Assembly: GCF_008271365.1 (NCBI RefSeq)
Contig: NZ_CP043430.1
Span: 310,001 to 374,000 of the forward strand
Length of the DNA: 64,000 bases
Reading direction: 5' to 3'
DNA from: Microbacterium sp. 1S1
Lineage (GTDB): Bacteria; Actinomycetota; Actinomycetes; Actinomycetales; Microbacteriaceae
Shown here: piece after piece, positions 32,942-41,557 of the stretch
Position numbering within the stretch: the first letter of the stretch is position 1
Layout: each line of letters begins with the position of its first letter
Notes under the pieces: generated by a model
Told to the model about the DNA's origin: nothing
What the model saw: the letters and a program-made list of their open reading frames with translations, nothing else
Databases searched by the model: none
Position numbers and translations under genes: made by a program

Positions 32942-33754
32942 TCAGTCCCTCTCCCCCACCTCCCGCCCCAGGCGCTGCGTGATCCACACCGGGATGAAGG
33001 ATGCCAGGATCACCACGGTCGCGACGACGTTGACGACGTTCGCCTCGTTGGGCCTGGCCATCTGGTTCATGATCCAGAGCGGAAGCGTGTCCACGCCGGG
33101 AGGCGCGGTGAAGATCGTCACGTACACCTCGTCGAAGCTCAGGGCGAAGGCGAGGATGGCGCCCGCGATGAGCGCGCTGCGGAACTGCGGCAGCGTGATC
33201 AGCAGGAACGTCTGCCACGGCGTGGCCCCCAGGTCGCGTGACGCCTCCTCGATTCCGGGGTTCATGCGACGCAGGCGCGCGAGGACGTTGTTGAAGACCA
33301 TCACGATGCAGAACGTCCCGTGCGCGATGATCATCCCGAAGAACCCGACCTGGATGCCGATGGGTTCGAGCAGGCGGTTGTAGGTGTTGTTCAGCGCGAC
33401 ACCCGTGACGATTCCGGGGAGTGCGATCGGCAGCACGACGAGGAGGTTCACCGCTCGCTGCCCGAAGAACGAATAGCGCTGCAGCGCGAAGGCGACGAGC
33501 GTGCCGAGCACGACCGCGATCACGGTGGCGCCGGCCGCGACGAGGACCGAGTTGAGCAGTGCCGCGCGCACCGCGTCGCTCGTGAAGGCCTTGCCCCACC
33601 ACTCGAGGGAGAAGCCGGGGACGGGCCAACTCGCGATCCGTGCGGCGTTGAACGAGTTCAGCACCACGAGTGCCAGCGGGATGTACAGGAACGCGAGGAC
33701 GATCGCGACGACGACCCCGAGGACGATCGTGGAGGTGCGGGAGAGTCTCAGCAT
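32942..33754 (-). CDS. ABC transporter permease (PotC-like)
   Basis: 270 residues with six hydrophobic segments. The EAA loop that docks on the ATPase is EEASRDLGATPWQTFLLITLPQF. It belongs to the spermidine/putrescine-type permeases. Last transporter gene of a minus-strand operon (ATPase, binding protein, permease, permease); it follows the PotB-like gene by 7 bases. Confidence 0.92.
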   Translation of the reverse strand: MLRLSRTSTIVLGVVVAIVLAFLYIPLALVVLNSFNAARIASWPVPGFSLEWWGKAFTSDAVRAALLNSVLVAAGATVIAVVLGTLVAFALQRYSFFGQRAVNLLVVLPIALPGIVTGVALNNTYNRLLEPIGIQVGFFGMIIAHGTFCIVMVFNNVLARLRRMNPGIEEASRDLGATPWQTFLLITLPQFRSALIAGAILAFALSFDEVYVTIFTAPPGVDTLPLWIMNQMARPNEANVVNVVATVVILASFIPVWITQRLGREVGERD

Positions 33755-33761
33755 GGCGGCC

Positions 33762-34589
33762 TCACATCCTTTCCAGAGCCCCGGTGCGCTGGACGCTCAC
33801 GAGGTAGACGATGACGAAGGCGATGGGCACCAGCGAGTACGCGGCGGCCAGCGGCGGGTTGAGGTTGATGTTGGAGGCGATCACGCTGCCGATCATCTGC
33901 GTGTCACCGCCGACGAACCGCGCGACCAGGTAGTCGCCGAGGCTCAGGGAGAAGGTGAACACGGAGCCGGCGATGAGCGCGGGGCGGATGAGCGGGAGCA
34001 CCACGGTGACGACGGTGCGCAGCGCTCCGGCCCCGAGATCGGCGGACGCGTCGAAGAGGTTCGGTGGCAGTTGACGGATCGCGGTGTACACGGGCACCGC
34101 CATGTACGGCAGCCACAGATAGGTGAGAGTGAGCACGACCGTGACGATCGTGAAACCCGGCCCCGAGATGCCGAACGGTGCCAGCGCCCAGTTCGCGAAA
34201 CCCTGCTCCGTGAAGGTGATGCGCATCGCGAGCACCTTCACGAGATACCCGGCCCACAGCGGCAGCGTGATCGACACCGCGAGCAGCGCACGCAGCCACG
34301 GAGAGGCGACCTTGGCCATGAAGATGCCGAGCGGAACCGACACGAGCACGGCGAGGACGGTCACGGCGAGCGCGATGCCGAGGGTGCGCAGCGACGTGGA
34401 GAGGTAGGCGGGGTTCACGAAGAGCTGTTCGAAGTTGCGCAGCGTGAACCCCGGCTTCACCTTCGACGTGAACGGATCGGTCACCCAGAACGCCGTCACC
34501 AGCAGCATGACGAGGGAGAAGATGTAGATCCCGACGAGCCAGGTCAGCGGGAGGGCCAAGAGTCCGGCGATGCGGAGACGACGCTTCAT
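33762..34589 (-). CDS. ABC transporter permease (PotB-like)
   Basis: 275 residues with six membrane segments and an EAA-type loop (FDASADLGAGALRTVVTVVLPL). Partner of the PotC-like permease, with which it would form the channel. It is preceded by a 58-base spacer holding a hairpin after the binding-protein gene, which may lower permease expression relative to the binding protein. Confidence 0.92.
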   Translation of the reverse strand: MKRRLRIAGLLALPLTWLVGIYIFSLVMLLVTAFWVTDPFTSKVKPGFTLRNFEQLFVNPAYLSTSLRTLGIALAVTVLAVLVSVPLGIFMAKVASPWLRALLAVSITLPLWAGYLVKVLAMRITFTEQGFANWALAPFGISGPGFTIVTVVLTLTYLWLPYMAVPVYTAIRQLPPNLFDASADLGAGALRTVVTVVLPLIRPALIAGSVFTFSLSLGDYLVARFVGGDTQMIGSVIASNINLNPPLAAAYSLVPIAFVIVYLVSVQRTGALERM

Positions 34590-34618
34590 TTCGGTCCCGT
34601 TCTATGAGGAGGAGGCGA

Positions 34619-34637
34619 GGGGCGGGAAGCCCGCCCC
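34619..34637 (-). terminator. Intra-operon hairpin between binding protein and permease genes
   Basis: GGGGCGGG and CCCGCCCC pair over 8 bp with an AAG loop, immediately after the binding-protein gene. Hairpins at this position commonly protect the upstream message or attenuate read-through. There is no T tract. Confidence 0.5.
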
Positions 34638-34647
34638 CCGCGGCGGA

Positions 34648-35829
34648 TCAGCCCTTCACCGAGAGCCAGGCGTCCGTCCACTGCTGGAAGTTCGTGCACG
34701 TGACGTCGGTGCGACCGTCGATGCACTGTTCGATCGGGGTGGTCCAGAACCACACCTTCTCGAAGTACTCCTCGTCGGTGGCGTTGTAGTAGTCGCAGTG
34801 CGCCTGCGCTTCCTCGCTCGTGTCGCAGAACGCAGCATTCGCGGGGGCCATGCCGAAGTTCATCGCGATGGCGCCGTTGACCTCGGGCGAGGAGGCGTAG
34901 TCCATCCAGGCATAGGCGCAGTTCGGGTTCTTCGACTCCGCGGCCAGCATCCAGGCGTCAGACCACCCGGTGGAGCCCTCCTCAGGCAGCACGCTCTTGA
35001 ACTTGTCGTCCTCGGCGAGCTTGCGCAGCACCTCCCAGGAGGTGCCGACGACCGTGGTGCCGCCGGCGAACGAGGTGATCTGCGCCGCGGGGTCGGACCA
35101 GTACTCCGACACGATGTCGTTCTGCTGCTTGAGCAGGTCGACCGCGGCGGCGAGCTGCTCCTCGTCGAGCGCGTACGGGTTGGTGATGCCCAGGTCGGGC
35201 TCGTGCGCCATCAGGTACACCGCGGCGTCGGCGATGTAGATCGGGGCGTCGTAGGCGATGACCTTGCCCGCGTAGGGGCTGTCCTTCTCCCACGCGATGT
35301 CCCAGCTCGTGGGCTCTTCGGTGACGACCTCGCTGTTGTACTGGAGGATGTTGGCGCCGCGGCCGATCGGGATGCCGTACGACTTGCCGTTGATGGTGTC
35401 GTAGATCTGGCCCTTCATCCCCTCGACGATGTCGTCGCCGAAGTTGGGGATGAGGTCGAGGTTCAGCGGCTGCACGTCGCCACCCGCGATGAGCCGGAGA
35501 CTCGCGTCGCCGGAGGCGGACACGAGGTCGTAGTCGCCGGTGCGCATGAGCTGGACCATCTCGTCGCTCGTGCCGGCGACGCGGCGGTTGACGACGCACC
35601 CCGTCTCGGCCGTGAACGCATCGCTCCATGCGGGCTCGACGAACCCGCTCCACGCGATGATGTTCACCTCCTTCTCGTTGTCGCCGAGCTCGTCCATCAT
35701 CGCGATGTCGGGGACGTCGATCTGGATCTCGCCGTTCCCTTCCGGGGCGGCCTCGCCGCCGGAACAGGCGGAGAGGGTGAGGGCGGCGACGGCCGCCAGG
35801 GCCGAGGCGGCCAGGGTCTTGGTACGCAT
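34648..35829 (-). CDS. Spermidine/putrescine-type substrate-binding lipoprotein (PotD-like)
   Basis: 393 residues. Signal peptide and lipobox (LSAC near residue 22) predict a lipid-anchored extracellular protein. Binding-protein family features: VNIIAWSGFVEPAWSDAF, GDYDLVSASGDASLRL, GIPIGRGANILQYN and LPEEGSTGWSDAWMLA. Four Cys near the C-terminus (CAYAW, FCDTS, HCDYY, CTNF) may form disulfides. Polyamines are the default guess, but other amine or amino-acid ligands fit this family. Confidence 0.92.
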   Translation of the reverse strand: MRTKTLAASALAAVAALTLSACSGGEAAPEGNGEIQIDVPDIAMMDELGDNEKEVNIIAWSGFVEPAWSDAFTAETGCVVNRRVAGTSDEMVQLMRTGDYDLVSASGDASLRLIAGGDVQPLNLDLIPNFGDDIVEGMKGQIYDTINGKSYGIPIGRGANILQYNSEVVTEEPTSWDIAWEKDSPYAGKVIAYDAPIYIADAAVYLMAHEPDLGITNPYALDEEQLAAAVDLLKQQNDIVSEYWSDPAAQITSFAGGTTVVGTSWEVLRKLAEDDKFKSVLPEEGSTGWSDAWMLAAESKNPNCAYAWMDYASSPEVNGAIAMNFGMAPANAAFCDTSEEAQAHCDYYNATDEEYFEKVWFWTTPIEQCIDGRTDVTCTNFQQWTDAWLSVKG

Positions 35830-35870
35830 GGATCGCTCCTTCGTGATCGGTGCTGAGGGGGACGGGTGTT

Positions 35871-36935
35871 TCAGGGCAGCCGCGCCGCGTGGTCGGGAGA
35901 CCAGACGGCGCGGACGTGGTCGCCGCGGCGGATGTCGGCGGCGTCGGGGAGGGCGTTCGGCCGCTCGACGATCAGGTCGAGACCGGCGTCGGCGGAGACC
36001 AGGTAGCGCGTTGCCGGTCCGGTGTAGATCACTTCACGGACGGTGCCTGCGAGCGCGACCTCACCGTCACGGAGCACGGCGTCAGGGGCGACGAGCCGCA
36101 GCCGCTCCGGGCGGACGCTCATGGTGACCTTCTCCCCCGTGAGCTGAGCGGTGACATCGGCCTCGATGAGGTTGGACAGCCCGAGGAAGCGCGCGACGAA
36201 GGCGGTCTGCGGCGCCTCGTAGACCTCCCGCGCCGTCCCGATCTGCTCGATGCGGCCGCCGTTGAACACGGCGACCCGGTCGCTGAGGGTCAGGGCCTCC
36301 TCCTGATCGTGCGTGACGAAGATGAAGGTGATGCCCACCTCGCGTTGGATCTGCTTGAGCTCGATCTGCATCTGTTCGCGGAGCTGCTTGTCGAGCGCCC
36401 CCAGCGGCTCGTCCAGCAGCAGCACCTGCGGGCGGAGGATCAGTGCCCGCGCCAGGGCGATGCGCTGCCGCTGCCCCCCGGAGAGCTGATGCGGGAGTCG
36501 GTCAGCGACGTGGTCGAGGCGCACCTGCTCCAGCGCCCGCTGCACGCGCTCCTGACGCGCCGTCTTCCGCTCCCTGCGGATGCGCAGCCCGTACCCGACG
36601 TTCTCGGCGATGGTCAGATGCGGGAAGAGCGCGTAGTCCTGGAACACGGTGTTCACGGCCCTGGCATGCGGCGGGGTGCGCGTGACGTCGGCCCCGGAGA
36701 GCCGGATGATTCCCGTCGTGACGTCCTCGAAGCCGGCGATCATCCGGAGCACCGTCGTCTTCCCCGACCCCGAAGGTCCGAGCATCGACAGGAACTCCCC
36801 CGGCGCGACGTCGAGGTCCAACCCCTGCACCGCGGTGACGTCGCCGAAGGATTTCGTGACCCCGGAGAGCGTGACCGCACCGGCGACGGATACCGGATCG
36901 GAAGGGGCGGGGTCGGGCAGGGCCGTGGCGATCAT
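35871..36935 (-). CDS. ABC transporter ATP-binding protein (PotA-like)
   Basis: 354 residues. Walker A GPSGSGKTT, Q-loop VFQDYALFPHLT, signature LSGGQRQRIALARAL, Walker B VLLLDEPLGALD, switch His in VTHDQEEAL; the C-terminal part is a TOBE domain. First gene of the polyamine-type operon, with a strong promoter upstream (36975-37003). It is divergent from an FCD-GntR regulator. Confidence 0.95.
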   Translation of the reverse strand: MIATALPDPAPSDPVSVAGAVTLSGVTKSFGDVTAVQGLDLDVAPGEFLSMLGPSGSGKTTVLRMIAGFEDVTTGIIRLSGADVTRTPPHARAVNTVFQDYALFPHLTIAENVGYGLRIRRERKTARQERVQRALEQVRLDHVADRLPHQLSGGQRQRIALARALILRPQVLLLDEPLGALDKQLREQMQIELKQIQREVGITFIFVTHDQEEALTLSDRVAVFNGGRIEQIGTAREVYEAPQTAFVARFLGLSNLIEADVTAQLTGEKVTMSVRPERLRLVAPDAVLRDGEVALAGTVREVIYTGPATRYLVSADAGLDLIVERPNALPDAADIRRGDHVRAVWSPDHAARLP

Positions 36936-36974
36936 GTCGCTCCTCGGGTCGTCGTCGAACGGGAGAGTTCCCTA

Positions 36975-37003
36975 AACGTATAAAACTAGATGTAATAGTT
37001 CAA
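36975..37003. promoter_or_regulatory. potA promoter with GntR/FadR-type operator
   Basis: On the minus strand: -35 TTGAAC (36998-37003), 17-base spacer, -10 TACGTT (36975-36980). The palindrome AACTAGATGTAATAGTT (36984-37000) fills the spacer, so a bound regulator would block the promoter. The adjacent FCD-GntR protein is the obvious candidate. The segment is unusually AT-rich. Confidence 0.6.
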
Positions 37004-37047
37004 TAACGAATTATCACGACTCGCCAACGGAGGGGCAGAATCGCACC

Positions 37048-37839
37048 ATGGGATCGAGCACCGCGCCGCACACGGCCACCGATTCCGCAGTCGCGACGGC
37101 GCCGGACGATCTCCCGCACCCCCACCGCCTGCAGGGCGCTCTCTTCCAGCCGATCGGCGACGAAGGGCGCGCCGAGCTCGTCGAACGACGCCTCGTCGAC
37201 GCGATCACGCGCGGTCACATCCGTGCCGGTGAGCGCCTCCCCTCCGAGGCAGACCTGGCCAAGAGCCTCGGCGTCGCCCCGGTCACGGTGCGGGAGGCAC
37301 TGCTCGCCCTTCGCGGGCGTGGCCTGGTCGTCACCCGCCGCGGCCGCAACGGCGGCAGCTTCGTCGCTCCGCACGCCGACCCGCTGTCGTTCGCCGAGGA
37401 GGCCCTGCGCTCGACCTCGCGCCTCGCCCTCCGTGACCTCGGCGCCCACTACGCCGCGATCACCGGAGCGTGCGTCCGCCTCGCGGCGAAGCGGGCCGAT
37501 CCGAGCGAGGCGCAGCAGGCGCGGGACCGCCTGCAGCGCCTGGACGGACTCGGCGGCGAGCAGCAGCGACGTCTCCTCGACGACGTGCAGATCGAGGTCG
37601 TCGCCCTGAGCCAGTCGGCGCGGCTCACCAGGGAGCAGATGAAGCTGCAGGCCGAGCTCTCGCCCTACCTGCGGCTGATCGCGCACGGCACGGACGACCT
37701 GCGACGGCAGGCCACGCACCTGCGCGCCGTCATCGACGCTGTGGAGGCCGGCGACGCCGACGCCGCGGGAGCGCGAACGGAACGGATGGTCACGGAGACC
37801 ATCGACGCACTGATCCGGCTGCAGTCCGCGGCCGGATAG
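37048..37839 (+). CDS. GntR-family regulator with FCD domain (FadR-like)
   Basis: 263 residues from ATG 37048. A ~35-residue extension precedes the winged helix (VERRLVDAITRGHIRAGERLPSEADLAKSLGVAPVTVREAL), followed by the all-helical FCD domain, ending in AGDADAAGARTERMVTETIDAL. It is divergent from the polyamine-type ABC operon and probably represses it. The ligand is likely the transported compound or a catabolite. Confidence 0.92.
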   Translation: MGSSTAPHTATDSAVATAPDDLPHPHRLQGALFQPIGDEGRAELVERRLVDAITRGHIRAGERLPSEADLAKSLGVAPVTVREALLALRGRGLVVTRRGRNGGSFVAPHADPLSFAEEALRSTSRLALRDLGAHYAAITGACVRLAAKRADPSEAQQARDRLQRLDGLGGEQQRRLLDDVQIEVVALSQSARLTREQMKLQAELSPYLRLIAHGTDDLRRQATHLRAVIDAVEAGDADAAGARTERMVTETIDALIRLQSAAG

Positions 37840-37876
37840 CCCAGAGCATCACCATCGACGTGCACAGGAGGACGCG

Positions 37877-38584
37877 ATGAGCATTGCCACAGACACCGCC
37901 ATCCAGGCCGCGGCCCGGATCGTCGAAGAGTACTTCGCCGACCCCGTCCGCACGCTCCGCGGCTGGGTCGACCCCTTCGCCGCCGAAGTCGCCGCGACCC
38001 GCAGGATGGGACCGCTCACGATGGCGAAGATCGACGCGCTCGTGGAGCCGTACGCCCTCGCCACCCTCGACCTGCGCACCGTCCCCGTGTACGGCGCCGG
38101 ATTCATCGCCGCCATCGACCTGGTCTCCGATGCCCGGAGCCACCTGTCGTGGTGGCAGGGCGACGAGCGGCGTCAGCTCGTGCTCGCCTCGCAGTCGGTG
38201 AACAAGGAGAACATCGACTACAGCGCCCTCGAGTGGTATCGCGTGCCCATGACGAGCGGGATGCCGCACGTGGCCGGCCCGTACGTCGACTACCTCTGCA
38301 GCGACGAGTACACGATCACCATCGCCGTACCGGCCGAGGTCGACGGGACCCGCATCGGCGTCGCGGGGCTCGATCTGCTCGTCTCCGCCGTCGAGCGCGA
38401 CCTCACCCATCGGTTCGCCGCGTTGGGGCGAGACGTCACGCTCACCAACGGCGTCGGCCGCGTCGTCGTATCCACGGATCCACGGTGGGCGACCGGGGAC
38501 TCCGTCCGCGGCAGTCGTCTCGCCGAACTGCCGCGGGTGGCGTGCGCCGGCGTCGCGCTGGACGTCATCGTCGACCCCTCGTGA
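37877..38584 (+). CDS. Cytosolic Cache-domain protein
   Basis: 235 residues from ATG 37877 (CAGGAGG upstream), 37 bases after the GntR gene. No signal peptide or membrane segment is visible, unlike most Cache sensors. The core has WQGDERRQLVLASQSVNKENIDYSALEWYRVPM and VDYLCSDEYTITIAVPAEVDG, which resemble dCache ligand pockets. It may bind the polyamine-type substrate and act with the GntR regulator, possibly as a sensor or enzyme. Placement next to GntR and the transporter suggests a shared ligand; this is inference. Confidence 0.72.
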   Translation: MSIATDTAIQAAARIVEEYFADPVRTLRGWVDPFAAEVAATRRMGPLTMAKIDALVEPYALATLDLRTVPVYGAGFIAAIDLVSDARSHLSWWQGDERRQLVLASQSVNKENIDYSALEWYRVPMTSGMPHVAGPYVDYLCSDEYTITIAVPAEVDGTRIGVAGLDLLVSAVERDLTHRFAALGRDVTLTNGVGRVVVSTDPRWATGDSVRGSRLAELPRVACAGVALDVIVDPS

Positions 38585-38708
38585 CACGCCCTCGTCGGCG
38601 CACGCAGGGAGGGTCCAGGTACGCCGGATAGCGTACAGACGCGGCCGGCCCTCACGGACCGGGTTCCCGCACCCCACACGATCACCGCGATCCCCCACAG
38701 AGGACACG

Positions 38709-39398
38709 ATGACCCCCGGCTCCCCGCCCCTCGCCGCTTCCGCTCCCGGCTACGACGGCTTCATCGGCTGGGTGCTCAGCCTCATCGAGACCCTCGGCGA
38801 GGTGGGCGTCGGTCTCGCCGTGCTCATCGAGACGTTCGTCCCGCCGATCCCCTCCGAGGCGATCCTTCCCGCGGCCGGATTCCTCGCCTACGACGGGCGG
38901 ATGAACGCCTGGGGCGCCTGGGCCGCGGCCACCATCGGCGGACTGGTGGGGGCCTGGATCTGGTACGCACTCGGCGCCGCGGTCGGCCGGGACCGCACGC
39001 GGCGCATCGTCGGACGCATCCCTCTCCTCGACCACGACGACTTCGACAAGGCCGAGGCGTTCTTCGCGCGGTGGGGTGGCGGCGCCGTGCTGTTCGGCCG
39101 CTGCGTCCCGCTCGTGCGCTCGTTCATCTCGATCCCGGCCGGCATCGAGCGCATGCCCCTGTGGAAATTCACGCTGTACACGCTGCTCGGCTCAGCGGTC
39201 TGGAACGGCATCTGGATCGGCCTCGGCTTCGCTTTCGGCCCTGCCATCCGGCCGATCCTCGAACAGTGGAGCGGCGTGCTCTCCGACGTGGTCGTCGGCC
39301 TGCTGATCCTGCTGCTGCTCGTCTTCATCGTCCTGCGCATCCGTCGCCGGATGCGGGAGGCGGCGGCACGCCGCGCGGAGGACAACGGCCCGGCCTGA
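38709..39398 (+). CDS. DedA-family membrane protein
   Basis: 229 residues with four to five hydrophobic segments. DedA signatures: IETFVPPIPSEAILPAAGFLA and the arginine-containing FGRCVPLVRSFISIPAG. Members flip lipids (undecaprenyl phosphate or phospholipids) and are needed for membrane potential and envelope stress tolerance. The C-terminus is basic and cytosolic. Monocistronic. Confidence 0.92.
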   Translation: MTPGSPPLAASAPGYDGFIGWVLSLIETLGEVGVGLAVLIETFVPPIPSEAILPAAGFLAYDGRMNAWGAWAAATIGGLVGAWIWYALGAAVGRDRTRRIVGRIPLLDHDDFDKAEAFFARWGGGAVLFGRCVPLVRSFISIPAGIERMPLWKFTLYTLLGSAVWNGIWIGLGFAFGPAIRPILEQWSGVLSDVVVGLLILLLLVFIVLRIRRRMREAAARRAEDNGPA

Positions 39399-39455
39399 GT
39401 GCCCTCCGTCCGGCGGCTTCACAGAGAAGTCCGCCGAGACGAAGAGCACCGGGAG

Positions 39456-39938
39456 TCAGTCCCTCGGAGCGACAGAACGAGCGGCGGCGGCGTCGGAGGG
39501 GATGACCAGCGTCGGCCTCGTGGCATGGTGAAGGACGTTCGCGGAGGTGCTGCCGAGGACCGTCGCGGCGAGCCCCCGTCGGCCCCGCGATCCGAGGACG
39601 ATGAGCGTGCTGTCGCGTTCCTCCGCGGCGGCGATGATCGCCTCCGACGCGGAGACGACGCTGGACGACACCAGCGGTTCGGCGCGGAGGCCGAGCGTGC
39701 GGGCGAACTCCGCTCCTTCAGCCGCGACCTGCTCCGACGCGTCGAGGAGCGCCGCGTCCACGCCCTCCAGTCTCTCGAGCACCGGGTGCCCCTGAAGGTG
39801 CGCCGCAAGACCCTCCATCGGCTGCCGGGCGAAGAAGATCACGGCCTCCGCCCCCGGGAACAGGGCCGCAGCGGCCTCCACCGCTGCGCGGGAGTTCGGG
39901 GATCCGTCGTAGGCGATCAGGACTCTCGGAATGGACAT
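39456..39938 (-). CDS. Universal stress protein (UspA family)
   Basis: 160 residues from ATG 39938, start MSIPRVLIAYDGSPNS. The ATP-binding glycine pattern is present (VLGSRGRRGLAATVLGSTSANVLHHATRPTLVI). It lies 44 bases downstream of the MFS gene on the same strand and may be co-transcribed. General stress role; partner unknown. A longer upstream frame is a shadow of the MFS gene. Confidence 0.93.
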   Translation of the reverse strand: MSIPRVLIAYDGSPNSRAAVEAAAALFPGAEAVIFFARQPMEGLAAHLQGHPVLERLEGVDAALLDASEQVAAEGAEFARTLGLRAEPLVSSSVVSASEAIIAAAEERDSTLIVLGSRGRRGLAATVLGSTSANVLHHATRPTLVIPSDAAAARSVAPRD

Positions 39939-39982
39939 GGTGGTCTCCTTCGTTCGGCGGGGCAGTTCCGGTTCCGCGGTGT

Positions 39983-41428
39983 TCACAGCGTGCGGGTGGA
40001 GATCGTCTCCACCGTCCGGTCGGGTCGGCGGGTGCGGAAGAGCACCGCGACGAGCAGGGCGCCCACCAGGGCGATCCCACCGGCCGCGACGAACGCAGCC
40101 GAGTATCCGGCAGTGAGGGCCTCGGCGTCGCCCAGGTGGCTCGCGCCGAAACCCGCGGCGACCGCCGACACCGCCGCGAGGCCGATCGCCGAGCCGACCT
40201 GATAGCTCGTGTTGACGATGCCGGAGGCGAGCCCGCCCTCCTCCGGCGGCGCAGCCGAGATGGCGACCTGCAGGGACGGGATGAACGCGAGGGCCTGCCC
40301 GAATGCGACGACCAGAGACGGCCCGAAGGCATCGACCCAGTAGTTCCCGTCCGGGCGGATGAAGGCCATCCACCCCAGGCCGGCGGCGAGGACGATCAGC
40401 CCGAGCACGATGGGCACCTTCGGCCCGAAGGCGGCGATCACCCGCGGGGCCAGCACGATCATCCCGATCATGATGAGGGCGGTCATCGGCAGCAGCGCAG
40501 CCCCGGCGGGGAAGGCACTGAAACCGAGCACCTGCTGCAGGTAGAGGTTGAGGAAGAACCACAGGGGGATCCACGCGGCGCCGAGCAGGACCTGCGCGAG
40601 GTTCGCGGCACCGAGGTTCGGGGATCGGAAGATCGACAGGCGCATGAGCGGCTCGCGCTTCACGCGCTGGATGAGCAGGAACAGCGCCAGCAGGGCGACA
40701 CCCGCGCCGATCGCGATCCAGGTCTCACCGGCACCCCACCCGACGACCTCGGCGCGGACGATGCCGTAGACCAGGGCGGCGAGGCCAAGAGTCACCGTCA
40801 GAGCGCCGATCACGTCGACGGAGCCCTTCGCTCCGAGCTTTCCTCCGGGGAGGGAGGGCCACATCACCGCGAGGACGAGCACCGCGATCGGGACGTTGAT
40901 GAAGAAGACCCACGGCCACGAGGCGAACTCGGTGATGACGCCACCGAGGAACACACCGGCGGTACCACCGGCCGGGGCGGCCGCGCCGTAGAACGCCATC
41001 GCCTTCGTGAGCTCGCGCGGGTCGCGCGCGAAGAGCATCATGAGCAGCGTGAGCGCGGCCGGAGCGATGAGGGCCGAGCCAGCCCCCTGCAGCACCCGGC
41101 CGACGAGCTCGGTGGCGACATCACCCGCGAACCCCGCGACCAGGGAACCCGCCCCGAGGATGACCCAGCCCGTGGCGAACATGCGCCGCGGCCCGAACAG
41201 GTCGGACAGGCGCCCACCGAGGAGCAGCAGGCCGCCGAGGGCGATCACGTAGGCGTTGAAGACCCAGGAGAGGGTGTTCGGGGTGAACCCGAGATCCTCC
41301 TGCATCCGCGGCAGCGCCACGCCGATGATGGACGCGTCCATGATGACCATGAACTGCGCCAGGGCGATGAGCGTCAGCCCCCACCATCGCGCGGGACTTC
41401 TCGTTGACGATGACACGTCGTGCTCCAT
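39983..41428 (-). CDS. MFS transporter, DHA2 type, with CsoR-like upstream site
   Basis: 481 residues and about fourteen membrane segments. Motifs: LAQFMVIMDASIIGVALPRM in helix 1 and a motif A-like GRLSDLFGPRRMF. Drug or metabolite exporter; the substrate is unknown. The start ATG 41428 lies 40 bases below the palindrome at 41469-41485, which resembles operators of the CsoR/CstR family (copper, persulfide or related stress), so expression may respond to such a signal. The downstream universal stress protein may be in the same transcript. Confidence 0.92.
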   Translation of the reverse strand: MEHDVSSSTRSPARWWGLTLIALAQFMVIMDASIIGVALPRMQEDLGFTPNTLSWVFNAYVIALGGLLLLGGRLSDLFGPRRMFATGWVILGAGSLVAGFAGDVATELVGRVLQGAGSALIAPAALTLLMMLFARDPRELTKAMAFYGAAAPAGGTAGVFLGGVITEFASWPWVFFINVPIAVLVLAVMWPSLPGGKLGAKGSVDVIGALTVTLGLAALVYGIVRAEVVGWGAGETWIAIGAGVALLALFLLIQRVKREPLMRLSIFRSPNLGAANLAQVLLGAAWIPLWFFLNLYLQQVLGFSAFPAGAALLPMTALIMIGMIVLAPRVIAAFGPKVPIVLGLIVLAAGLGWMAFIRPDGNYWVDAFGPSLVVAFGQALAFIPSLQVAISAAPPEEGGLASGIVNTSYQVGSAIGLAAVSAVAAGFGASHLGDAEALTAGYSAAFVAAGGIALVGALLVAVLFRTRRPDRTVETISTRTL

Positions 41429-41468
41429 TTCCGTCGGGAAGAGACGCCGGTCGGCGTCTCTCGTGTTA

Positions 41469-41485
41469 ATACCCTAGGGGGGTAT
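41469..41485. promoter_or_regulatory. CsoR-family-like operator ATACCCTAGGGGGGTAT
   Basis: An ATACCC...GGGTAT dyad with a run of G on one side, the shape of CsoR/RcnR/FrmR/CstR operators. It lies about 40 bases upstream of the MFS start on the minus strand. No CsoR-like gene is in the window. Confidence 0.55.
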
Positions 41486-41557
41486 GGTATTCCCAGCAAG
41501 AGGCGAGCTCCGTCGGCGACAGTGCCCGATGTCGGCGGGGCCGGGCACGATGGAGGC

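Noticed and set aside
32688..33383. Plus-strand frame starting in operator C (MSKYPTPSGT...)
   Set aside because: Antisense to the permease gene and the small acidic gene; no ribosome binding site or domain.
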